Shown piece after piece: positions 1-5,727 of a stretch of 12,170 bases of DNA. A model generated the notes under the pieces. The model saw only the letters and a list, made by a program, of their open reading frames with translations, was not told where the DNA came from and made no database searches. How positions within the stretch are numbered: the stretch's first letter is position 1; every line of letters begins with the position of its first letter. This stretch comes from CAYSXS01 sp043817345. Lineage in GTDB: Bacteria > Patescibacteriota > Patescibacteriia > UBA2196. Made by a program: the position numbers and the translations under genes. The stretch is from contig JBDRGZ010000077.1 in NCBI GenBank assembly GCA_043817345.1, positions 1-12,170 of the forward strand. The letters run 5' to 3'.

Positions 1-491
1 GCTACAGCTGCTGGGGCACTTACCCAAACACTACCAGTAGTTGTTGCTGTTGTAGTAGCCATAGACATAGCAGTTGTACCAAAGGTAATACTACCATCTG
101 TAGCATTCATTATTGTTTCATCGTTTTGCAAAGTAATATCAGTTGTTGCTCCAGCTGTATCAATTCCACTAACAAATGTACCTAAACCAGCTACAATTAA
201 TACACCATCAACTTCAGCGTCATTAGCAACATATAAATCACCACCCTGGAAATCAAATGTTCCTTCTGCACCATCTGGACCAATATATAAATAGTCTGTG
301 GTGGTTGCTGATGTAGTAGTAGCATGATCAAAGGTTGCTAGACCTGTTACATCTAATGTCCCAGCTGTTTCTATATTTGCACTAATTGTTGTGGCTGCAA
401 AAGCAAGACCACTAACTAAAAAAGTACAAACCAAAACGCTCACAACAATTGATGTAGTATTCTTAAAAATTTTACGATAAAATTCTTTCAT
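1..491 (-). CDS. Secreted Thr-rich surface protein, N-terminal fragment (gene runs off the left edge)
   Basis: An open frame starts at the ATG at 491 and stays open to position 1, giving 163 complete codons; the 3' part lies outside the window. The first 32 residues form a classical Sec signal peptide: basic start (MKEFYRKIFK), hydrophobic core, and a cleavage site after AFA. The predicted mature part is rich in Thr, Ala, Gly and Asp. It contains a TTTSATTTDYL stretch followed by short repeats of the kind DLYVANDAEVDGVL, which suggest a beta-helix or fibre-like extracellular domain. I do not recognise a named family; similar proteins are typical of Patescibacteria surfaces (recollection, not a search). 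No Shine-Dalgarno precedes the ATG. The Thr-rich stretch before an acidic-aromatic-Leu triplet resembles one at the C-terminus of the S-layer-like protein at 5728-9396. Exported location is well supported; function is unknown. Confidence 0.8.
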   Translation of the reverse strand, partial: MKEFYRKIFKNTTSIVVSVLVCTFLVSGLAFAATTISANIETAGTLDVTGLATFDHATTTSATTTDYLYIGPDGAEGTFDFQGGDLYVANDAEVDGVLIVAGLGTFVSGIDTAGATTDITLQNDETIMNATDGSITFGTTAMSMATTTATTTGSVWVSAPAAV

Positions 492-623
492 AAATTTATT
501 TTATATTTTAAAAATCAATTAAAGTTGTTTTTTAACGTGCACCATTAAAAAATTCTTTAAAATATTTTGGTTACTTAATATATTTTGTGTTTTTTAATTT
601 TTCGACCTTTTAAATTGCAAAAG

Positions 624-646
624 CTATCTTAAAAAATCTAAGATAG
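624..646 (-). terminator. Weak hairpin downstream of fpg, possible terminator
   Basis: A perfect 8-bp inverted repeat (CTATCTTA at 624-631, TAAGATAG at 639-646) with a 7-nt loop lies about 60 nt past the fpg stop. On the minus strand it is followed by GCTTTTGC, only a short T-run, and the stem is AT-rich, so termination would be weak. It also falls inside the predicted leader of the gene starting at 491, so it may be a leader hairpin instead. Confidence 0.3.
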
Positions 647-674
647 TCCTGTGGATAACTTAACTTCAACTAAA

Positions 675-683
675 ATTATACCA
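675..683 (-). promoter_or_regulatory. Extended -10 promoter for the secreted protein gene at 491
   Basis: On the minus strand the sequence reads TGGTATAAT: a perfect -10 hexamer (675-680) with the TG of an extended -10 element. No good -35 is visible at the right distance, as is usual for extended -10 promoters. It lies just beyond the fpg stop and would start transcription near 668, leaving an approximately 175-nt leader before the ATG at 491. The leader contains a TGTGGATAA sequence (650-658) identical to the DnaA-box consensus in reverse orientation. Confidence 0.5.
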
Positions 684-705
684 CATTTTAAACAAACACG
701 CATTT

Positions 706-1506
706 TTAGTTCTGGCAAACAGGGCAATAAAAAGTTTTTCTATTGCTAACTAATATTTTTTTAACCACACCTAAATTACATTCCAAACATTTTTCTCCCT
801 CTCTATTGTGAACAGATATAAATTTAATATAATTTCCACTAATCCCATTGTGGATGATAGATTTTTTAAGAATCTTACATATAGCTGTATATAGTCTTTT
901 AATTTCTGACTGTTTAAGCAATTTTATTCCTTTGTCAGGCATTACTCGCGCTTCTAAACAAATCTCATCTGCATAAATTGCCCCTATTCCAACCAATAGA
1001 TCTTTATTCATCAAAATATTCTTAATACTTGTAGTTTTATTACGAAGTATTTTATAGAAAGAATTTAAACTAAATTTATCATCAGTTGGATCTATCCCAA
1101 ATTTAACCCGCATTCTTTTAAGTTCATTATCGCTTAAAATCTGTAAATACCCAAATTGCCCTTTATTATTAAAAAACATTCTTGATTTGTCTTCAAATTC
1201 AAATAATATCTTTGTGTATTTATCTGGTAAATCTTGTTTTTCATTTTCCTTGTATTTTCTATAAACTAAATCGCCTTTTGAATAAAGATTTACTAATAGA
1301 TAATATCCACTAGCTAATTTAAAAATTAAAATCTTCCCATGTCTTCTAATATATTTAAAATAACTATTTTTAATTTTTTGTTGAAATAGTTTTTTATCAC
1401 CTCGTAATGTTTTTAAATTCAATACACCAAAAGAGGCTATTTTTTTATTAATAGTCTTTCTTGCCAAATCTCTTCGTAATATTTCTACTTCTGGCAGTTC
1501 TGGCAT
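706..1506 (-). CDS. mutM: Formamidopyrimidine-DNA glycosylase (Fpg/MutM), divergent
   Basis: Base-excision repair glycosylase/AP lyase of the Fpg/Nei family, cytoplasmic. The start is set at 1506, giving MPELPEVE, because catalysis in this family uses the N-terminal proline exposed after Met removal. The frame extends upstream to 1584, but that ATG lies in a repeat and would bury the proline. The 266-aa product has the normal family length. Seen: Pro2, Glu3, a Lys in RRHGK (K58), GIG-IYADE at about 173-181, and a C-terminal zinc finger (C240, C243, C261, C264) with the usual Arg (R256) in its loop. Several family-conserved positions differ: HLGMSG is NLYSKG, the RRFG loop is GQFG, and GIGN is GIGA. 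Catalytic residues are intact while lesion-contact residues have changed, so activity is likely but 8-oxoG specificity is uncertain. It is last in the minus-strand gene run after the ligase, separated from it by a REP-like element. Confidence 0.9.
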   Translation of the reverse strand: MPELPEVEILRRDLARKTINKKIASFGVLNLKTLRGDKKLFQQKIKNSYFKYIRRHGKILIFKLASGYYLLVNLYSKGDLVYRKYKENEKQDLPDKYTKILFEFEDKSRMFFNNKGQFGYLQILSDNELKRMRVKFGIDPTDDKFSLNSFYKILRNKTTSIKNILMNKDLLVGIGAIYADEICLEARVMPDKGIKLLKQSEIKRLYTAICKILKKSIIHNGISGNYIKFISVHNREGEKCLECNLGVVKKILVSNRKTFYCPVCQN

Positions 1507-1531
1507 AGATTTACAAATATTATCCTGAACA

Positions 1532-1537
1532 ATTATA
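1532..1537 (-). promoter_or_regulatory. Possible -10 box for fpg
   Basis: A perfect TATAAT on the minus strand lies 25 nt before the fpg start at 1506, placing a transcript start near 1525. No convincing -35 is present. It lies within the false N-terminal extension of the fpg frame, which supports the 1506 start. In an AT-rich genome a lone hexamer is weak evidence. Confidence 0.25.
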
Positions 1538-1573
1538 ATATTGTCATTCAGAACTTTTTCTTCCTTATCAATT

Positions 1574-1703
1574 CCTTTTGTCATCCCGAATTTATTTCGG
1601 GATTTAACTTTCTTCTACAAATTAAACTTTCTTCTAGGATAAGATTGTTTTATCCTGAAACAAGTCCAGGATGACAAAGGCGGGAAGTTCAGGATGACAA
1701 AGG
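1574..1703. repeat. REP-like double-palindrome element, copy A
   Basis: This intergenic element has two palindromes. The first has arms ATCCCGAA (1583-1590) and TTCGGGAT (1596-1603). The second has ATCCTG (1652-1657) and CAGGAT (1667-1672), followed by a further GTTCAGGATGACAAAGG half-unit ending at 1703. The outer ends CCTTTTGTCATCC and GGATGACAAAGG are inverted. Two blocks match copy B at 9624-9735: 1574-1604 at 30 of 31 bases and 1647-1676 at 29 of 30. The spacers between blocks differ in length and sequence. The spacer here also holds a 12-bp direct repeat (AACTTTCTTCTA at 1606-1617 and 1625-1636). The element fills most of the gap between the ligase and fpg genes. Confidence 0.8.
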
Positions 1704-1776
1704 TTTGGGCGCTTGAGATGAGAAAAAGAATGACAACAACACAATAAATCTAGAAAAACAAATTTCAGCAAGATTA

Positions 1777-3984
1777 TTATTTAACCAAAAACTCACCTGT
1801 ATAAATTTTATTTACAAAACTTTCCACTTGTTTATCAAGTTCTTGACTTCGTCCTAAAAGTAATTTAATAGTTTGTTCTGATTTTTGATTCTCTCCAATT
1901 TCAGCATAAAATATAGCTAAAGTTGAAAAATATTCAATTTTCTCTGGATAAAGCTGAATTAATTTTTCTAAATCCGCAACAAACTGTTCTCTGCGATCCA
2001 TTCTTTTGTACAAAGGAATAAATCTTACTAAACCTTTTTCTTTATCAAAAAAATCTGATTTTATTCTAAGTATTGCTTCTTTTTCTTGTTTTTCTAATTC
2101 TAAATCATTAGTTAAAATAGCAATAGCCATAACATTAATATGTGTGTCAACTACATCTGGATTAATTTCTACAGCTTTTTGAAAATTTTCTAAAGCATTA
2201 GCATAGTCTTTCTTTAAAACATATGCCTCACCTATTTGATAATATGTATGAGCTCTTTGTGGAGCGATATCTATCATTTTATCTTTCATCTCTATAACTT
2301 TATCTAAACGGCTTAAATTTGTTTTATATGAAGTTAAATATAGTTGAGATAAATTATAATAATGTCTGATTTCATTTGGGTCTTCATCAATACTTTTTTG
2401 CATTTCTTCAATAGCCCTATCAAACATTGGTGCGGCTTCATAATTTGATAATTTATTAGCATCATTTCTGACAAAAATAGCAAAATGACGACGGACTTCA
2501 AGAACTGTATGAATATTAGAATTATTTTCTAAAGCTTTGATATATAGTGAATTGGCCGTAACAATATCATTTTCACGAGCATAAGCTTCTGCTTCAAGTA
2601 AATATTTATTCTGCTCTATAGATTCAATATTTAACTTATACCCTACAAAAACTAAAAATATTGAAAATATAATTAATATACCAAATTTAAGATAATTAAA
2701 ATTAAATTCTTTTTCTTCTTTATCTATAACCCGGTTATTAATAAAAGCAAGAATTAAAGCAATTAAAATATATGTATTAATAGTGTCAAAAACAAATAGA
2801 TTAGCAAAAATATATCCAGCTAAAAGAGCTATGAATATATTACTTTCTAATCTAGATATTCTTTTTGTTTTAAACAGACAAAGGAAAGCAAGAAAGAATA
2901 TGGCAAAATATGATAAAACACCTAAAAGACCAGTAGAAACTAAATGTTCAAAAAATACACTATGAGCATTATCAAACCAAATACGCGAACCAGAATCAGT
3001 ATATATCTCTGAAGGAAAATATTTACTAAAAGCATAGCCATAATTTTCTAAACCCCAGCCAAAGATAGGTTTTTCTTGCCATGCTTCAAATGATGTACTC
3101 CAAGCAGCTAAACGTGTTTGAGTAGTATAATCATTAAGGGAAATTGAAACTACTCTACCTAATGTGTCATTTTGAGATATTAACTTGGAATCTTTGAAAA
3201 CAAAAATTAAAACAGAAAATAATATGATTAATATTAAAAATATTGCACTAATTCTTTTAATAACTCTTTGTTCTTTTTTAATTCTAAATATATTTAATAA
3301 AGCTAATAATATTAAAGCGCCAACTAAACCAACTAATGCTCCTCTGGTTTGAGTTAGAAACAAAGTCCAAACTGATAAAATCCCAGATAATGTATAAAAT
3401 ATTTTCCATAATATATTTCTATCACTTACAAATAAATAAACAGCTAGAAAGATATTAATTAATAAATAACTACCAAAATAAGCTGGATTACCTAAGGTTG
3501 AAGAAATACGCAAACCTGTTGTATTAATAGCATCAGCTAAACCAAAATGTTGCATTAAACCATAAACAACAGCAATTAAACTTACAAAAAGTGAGGTACG
3601 GAATAGCCATTGCCATTGCTTTTTTTCCTTAAAAGCAAAAACTAAAGCAGCAAAATATATGAATAAATGGATAAAGAAAATAACTCCAGTAGCTCTTTCA
3701 ATATTACTCCAAAAACTGTGTCCAAAAGCCATACCAAAAATAGCTGATAAAAAGTAAACAATAACTAGAATTAAAAAAGACCACCATAAAGGAGTGGTTT
3801 TATAGGATATTTTCTTTTTTATAAATAAATAAATTAAAAACAACAAAACAATTAACAAAATAATAACACGAAAAAACAAAGCTTTAGTTGTAATAAAAGG
3901 ATAAAAGAAATAATGATAGAAAATTAACGGGGTTGCTAAAGAAATATATAACAAAGCTTGAATTATTTTTTTTAAAATATTCAT
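1777..3984 (-). CDS. O-antigen ligase-like (Wzy_C) membrane protein with C-terminal TPR domain
   Basis: Polytopic membrane protein of 735 aa. Residues 1-420 hold about a dozen hydrophobic segments. They show Wzy_C/O-antigen ligase signatures: GNPAYFGSYLL near 165, TQTRGA near 211-216, a large external loop at roughly 265-345 with TRLAAW (R291), and NAHSVFFEHLVSTGLLG with H341. Arg and His residues in this loop are the conserved functional residues of WaaL/PglL-type ligases, which move a lipid-linked glycan to lipid A, a polymer or a protein. A further transmembrane segment lies near 433-450. Residues about 459-735 are helical TPR repeats (for example DYANALENFQKAVEINPD), predicted to be extracytoplasmic and suited to binding a protein partner. 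The fusion leaves the acceptor undetermined. It is preceded 74 nt upstream by a TPR protein in the same direction. No Shine-Dalgarno; a CCTAACC repeat abuts the start codon. Confidence 0.85.
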   Translation of the reverse strand: MNILKKIIQALLYISLATPLIFYHYFFYPFITTKALFFRVIILLIVLLFLIYLFIKKKISYKTTPLWWSFLILVIVYFLSAIFGMAFGHSFWSNIERATGVIFFIHLFIYFAALVFAFKEKKQWQWLFRTSLFVSLIAVVYGLMQHFGLADAINTTGLRISSTLGNPAYFGSYLLINIFLAVYLFVSDRNILWKIFYTLSGILSVWTLFLTQTRGALVGLVGALILLALLNIFRIKKEQRVIKRISAIFLILIILFSVLIFVFKDSKLISQNDTLGRVVSISLNDYTTQTRLAAWSTSFEAWQEKPIFGWGLENYGYAFSKYFPSEIYTDSGSRIWFDNAHSVFFEHLVSTGLLGVLSYFAIFFLAFLCLFKTKRISRLESNIFIALLAGYIFANLFVFDTINTYILIALILAFINNRVIDKEEKEFNFNYLKFGILIIFSIFLVFVGYKLNIESIEQNKYLLEAEAYARENDIVTANSLYIKALENNSNIHTVLEVRRHFAIFVRNDANKLSNYEAAPMFDRAIEEMQKSIDEDPNEIRHYYNLSQLYLTSYKTNLSRLDKVIEMKDKMIDIAPQRAHTYYQIGEAYVLKKDYANALENFQKAVEINPDVVDTHINVMAIAILTNDLELEKQEKEAILRIKSDFFDKEKGLVRFIPLYKRMDRREQFVADLEKLIQLYPEKIEYFSTLAIFYAEIGENQKSEQTIKLLLGRSQELDKQVESFVNKIYTGEFLVK

Positions 3985-4062
3985 AATTAGGTGGTTAGAG
4001 TTTTAGGTAGTTAGGTGGTTAGGATACTAACACCCTAAAACTCTAGAACTCTAGAACTCTAG
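3985..4062. repeat. CCTAACC/GGTTAGG hairpin repeat plus 8-bp tandem repeat
   Basis: The spacer between the TPR gene and the ligase gene is almost entirely repeat. On the plus strand it reads TTAGGTGGTTAG words followed by their complement. A 12-bp perfect inverted repeat (TAGAGTTTTAGG 3996-4007, CCTAAAACTCTA 4034-4045) encloses a smaller GTTAG/CTAAC hairpin (4018-4022, 4027-4031). Next come two and a half copies of the octamer CTAGAACT (4043-4062), which supply the TAG stop of the TPR gene at 4059-4061. On the coding (minus) strand the C-rich arm CCTAACCACCTAA lies directly before the ATG at 3984. The same arrangement occurs at 11718-11787. Confidence 0.75.
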
Positions 4063-4769
4063 TTAAATTTTTCTCTTAAACTAAAAGCTTCTGGATGATC
4101 TTTAATAAATTCCTCAACTATTTTTTCTGCCTCATCTCTTTTATCTAATTTTAATAAATAACTACTTATTTCACTTACAAAATCTTGATTATCTGGACTA
4201 TTTTCAAAACCATCATATAGGGTCTGTAAAGCTTTTTCTGAATCTTCAAAACGATAGCGATATAGTTCATATAGCCCATAATAGATTTGAAAATCTTTTT
4301 TATCTCTATCTAAGGCCATTAAATAATATATTTCTGACTGTTCCTTATCAATCACAAATGATTTATATAAATCACCTAAATTAGCTGGTGAAATACTATT
4401 AGAAGAATAAGCCTGATTGAGCCATTTCCACATCTGAGCAGCTCTTTCATAATCCCCAATTAATTTCTGTACTGATGCTATTTCAAACCAAGCATAATAG
4501 TTATTACTAGATAAATAATCTTCATTATTTTCTTCAATAATATTTTTAGCAATATTAAACCTATCAAAACCTCTTTCTTTTTGAAAATCAGATAGTTTTT
4601 CTTTTTTCACTTCAAACACAATTAATTCAGTTGGATCAATATCTAATATTCCTTCATCAACCTGATTATTAACTAAAGGAAGATTATCTTCTTGATCTTG
4701 ATTAAAATAAAACCAAAGACCAACAGCTATTAGAACTAAAACAATTAAAATTAAAAGTATTTTCTTCAT
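4059..4769 (-). CDS. Membrane-anchored TPR protein
   Basis: A 236-aa protein with one N-terminal transmembrane segment (residues 4-22) after a KK start, then a short acidic linker (QDQEDN) and a soluble helical domain. Alternating aromatic/alanine helix pairs such as YAWFEIASVQKLIGDYERAAQMWKWL, and later units near 165-225, fit tetratricopeptide repeats. The domain is probably extracytoplasmic and works as a protein-binding scaffold. It ends 74 nt before the Wzy_C/TPR gene in the same direction, and the two probably form one transcript and may act together; that link is inference. Its promoter ends so close to the ATG that the mRNA would be nearly leaderless. The stop codon lies inside an 8-bp tandem repeat. 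Confidence 0.8.
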   Translation of the reverse strand: MKKILLILIVLVLIAVGLWFYFNQDQEDNLPLVNNQVDEGILDIDPTELIVFEVKKEKLSDFQKERGFDRFNIAKNIIEENNEDYLSSNNYYAWFEIASVQKLIGDYERAAQMWKWLNQAYSSNSISPANLGDLYKSFVIDKEQSEIYYLMALDRDKKDFQIYYGLYELYRYRFEDSEKALQTLYDGFENSPDNQDFVSEISSYLLKLDKRDEAEKIVEEFIKDHPEAFSLREKFN

Positions 4770-4777
4770 ACAATTTT

Positions 4778-4806
4778 ATTCTACAAAAAATCCATTATTT
4801 TAGCAA
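4778..4806 (-). promoter_or_regulatory. Promoter of the TPR-ligase transcript
   Basis: On the minus strand TTGCTA (4801-4806) is separated by 17 nt from TAGAAT (4778-4783), which matches the -10 consensus in five of six positions. The predicted start near 4770 is within one or two bases of the ATG at 4769, so the mRNA would be essentially leaderless. This agrees with the absence of a Shine-Dalgarno. Confidence 0.5.
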
Positions 4807-4855
4807 ATTTTAATAAAGCTGAAAAAATATATGGTAGCTCTGTGGAAAACTTAAT

Positions 4856-4884
4856 TTGACAAAAAATATTATGTTTGCTACTAT
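4856..4884 (+). promoter_or_regulatory. Strong sigma70-type promoter of the small RNA
   Basis: A perfect TTGACA (4856-4861), an optimal 17-nt spacer, and TACTAT (4879-4884) preceded by TGC, which makes an extended -10. The predicted start is near 4891. No protein gene lies downstream on this strand; the next feature is the terminator at 4955-4977. A CTGTGGAAAACTTAA motif just upstream (4840-4854) resembles the one at 649-663. Confidence 0.65.
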
Positions 4885-4890
4885 GCAAGC

Positions 4891-4977
4891 ATAACAAGAA
4901 ACCTGGGACAAATTCCAGTGGAAAAGTCCCTTTTGGGACTACCAGACTTTCTGACCCCGCCATTTGGCGGGGTTTTT
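4891..4977 (+). ncRNA. Candidate small non-coding RNA, about 87 nt
   Basis: A complete non-coding transcription unit: consensus promoter at 4856-4884, then about 65 nt without a convincing ORF, then a GC-rich intrinsic terminator. The body folds into short hairpins: CTGG/CCAG (4903-4906, 4915-4918), AGTCCC-TTTT-GGGACT (4925-4940) and CAGA/TCTG (4943-4946, 4950-4953). GTCCC at 4926-4930 can pair either with the upstream GGGAC (4905-4909) or the downstream GGGAC (4935-4939), and CTGG can pair with either of two CCAG copies (4915-4918, 4942-4945), so two conformations are possible. I do not recognise it as 6S, SRP RNA, RNase P RNA, tmRNA or a known riboswitch. It lies between convergently placed minus-strand genes and its 3' end meets the DUF3800 stop. 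Trans-acting target unknown. Confidence 0.6.
4955..4977 (+). terminator. Intrinsic terminator of the small RNA
   Basis: A 7-bp GC-only stem (CCCCGCC 4955-4961, GGCGGGG 4966-4972) with an ATTT loop is followed at once by five T (4973-4977) on the plus strand. On the minus strand the stem is followed by TCAGAAAG, so it does not serve DUF3800. It abuts the DUF3800 stop codon at 4979. Confidence 0.85.
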
Positions 4978-4978
4978 G

Positions 4979-5521
4979 TTATTCTAAAATAATTATTATT
5001 TTATTTTGTAATCTTTTGTAATATATTAAAATTTTATCTAAATTTTTTTTATCAAAATATGATCTTGATAAGCCAGCAACCATATCCGCCAATCTAATGC
5101 CAGCAAATTGTTTATCATTAACTGTTTTAAATTTTCTAATAGAAATTCCTTTATCTCTTAAAATTTTCTTGATTTTTCTATCATACCATCTTGGTTGTTT
5201 ACTATCAAGATAAATATTTTTAATATTTTTTTCTATGATCATGTGGGTTAAAATTCTTTCCAACTCTTCATTAGGTTTGACTGGATTTTTTATAACTGCA
5301 ATTTTAACTTTAAAATCTAATTTTAAAATTTTATCCATAAACTTTTCCTTTACTTTCCAAACTGTTTTTGACCAGTGAAAATAATCTAAATTTAATTCTT
5401 TTTCAACTTTTTCAATTTCCTTTTCTATTACTTCATAATTATTAATTTCAACATAAACTAAAACAAACGTAGAATTATCTACATTTTTGTGAATTCCTGA
5501 TTCATCAATAAAAATTAGCAT
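4979..5521 (-). CDS. DUF3800 domain protein (RNase H-like fold)
   Basis: A 180-aa protein that shows the DUF3800 pattern. An N-terminal beta strand carries IFIDESG (D6, E7), there is a central H49 and an IYLDSK segment (D106), and the C-terminal helix reads GIRLADMVAGLSRSYF (D146). The spaced acidic residues suggest a metal-dependent RNase H-like active site; the family is widespread, often near mobile or defence genes, and its substrate is not established. It is short but complete for the family. It starts 3 nt after the stop of a 31-codon ORF, which suggests translational coupling. The region is markedly AT- and Lys/Ile-rich compared with the S-layer gene upstream. Family assignment is good; biological role unknown. 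Confidence 0.8.
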   Translation of the reverse strand: MLIFIDESGIHKNVDNSTFVLVYVEINNYEVIEKEIEKVEKELNLDYFHWSKTVWKVKEKFMDKILKLDFKVKIAVIKNPVKPNEELERILTHMIIEKNIKNIYLDSKQPRWYDRKIKKILRDKGISIRKFKTVNDKQFAGIRLADMVAGLSRSYFDKKNLDKILIYYKRLQNKIIIILE

Positions 5522-5524
5522 GGT

Positions 5525-5620
5525 TTATTCCAAAATTCTAAACTTCAAACTTACCTGCTCTACATCAAGCTCTGCTTTGGTGCTAGGAGCGGAAAGATTG
5601 AATTTTTCATATACATACAT
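5525..5620 (-). CDS. 31-codon ORF just upstream of DUF3800
   Basis: The frame from ATG at 5620 to TAA at 5525 encodes 31 residues (MYVYEKFNLSAPSTKAELDV, then 11 more). An in-frame stop lies a few codons upstream, so it is bounded. Its stop is separated from the DUF3800 ATG by only 3 nt, a spacing typical of coupled genes, and its composition is protein-like and unlike the AT-rich flanks. DNA inside it can form a GCTC/GAGC hairpin. It could be a small protein, a coupling leader ORF, or the remnant of a longer upstream partner. No family recognised. Confidence 0.4.
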   Translation of the reverse strand: MYVYEKFNLSAPSTKAELDVEQVSLKFRILE

Positions 5621-5649
5621 TTTACATATTTATATATAAAAAAACAACT

Positions 5650-5684
5650 CCCCCTATCCCGAAAAATCGGGATAGGGGGTTTTT
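5650..5684. terminator. Strong bidirectional terminator after the S-layer-like gene
   Basis: A perfect 13-bp stem (CCCCCTATCCCGA 5650-5662, TCGGGATAGGGGG 5667-5679) with an AAAA loop. Plus-strand T-run at 5680-5684; on the minus strand the stem is followed by AGTTG and then seven T. In the minus direction it ends the S-layer-like transcript, whose stop is at 5728. It also isolates DUF3800 from the highly expressed gene upstream. Confidence 0.9.
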
Positions 5685-5727
5685 AATTCTGTATATATAA
5701 AACTATATGTCACTCAATAAATTGAGA

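Noticed and set aside
1507..1584. 26-codon N-terminal extension of fpg
   Set aside because: Its ATG lies in the REP-like repeat, and a longer N-terminus would bury the catalytic proline; MPELPEVE at 1506 is the real start.
2783..2965. 60-codon plus-strand ORF inside the ligase gene
   Set aside because: Antisense to the well-supported Wzy_C frame and without recognisable features.
4781..4963. 60-codon minus-strand ORF opposite the small RNA
   Set aside because: It reads through the small RNA terminator stem and promoter, has no family resemblance, and looks like a chance open frame.
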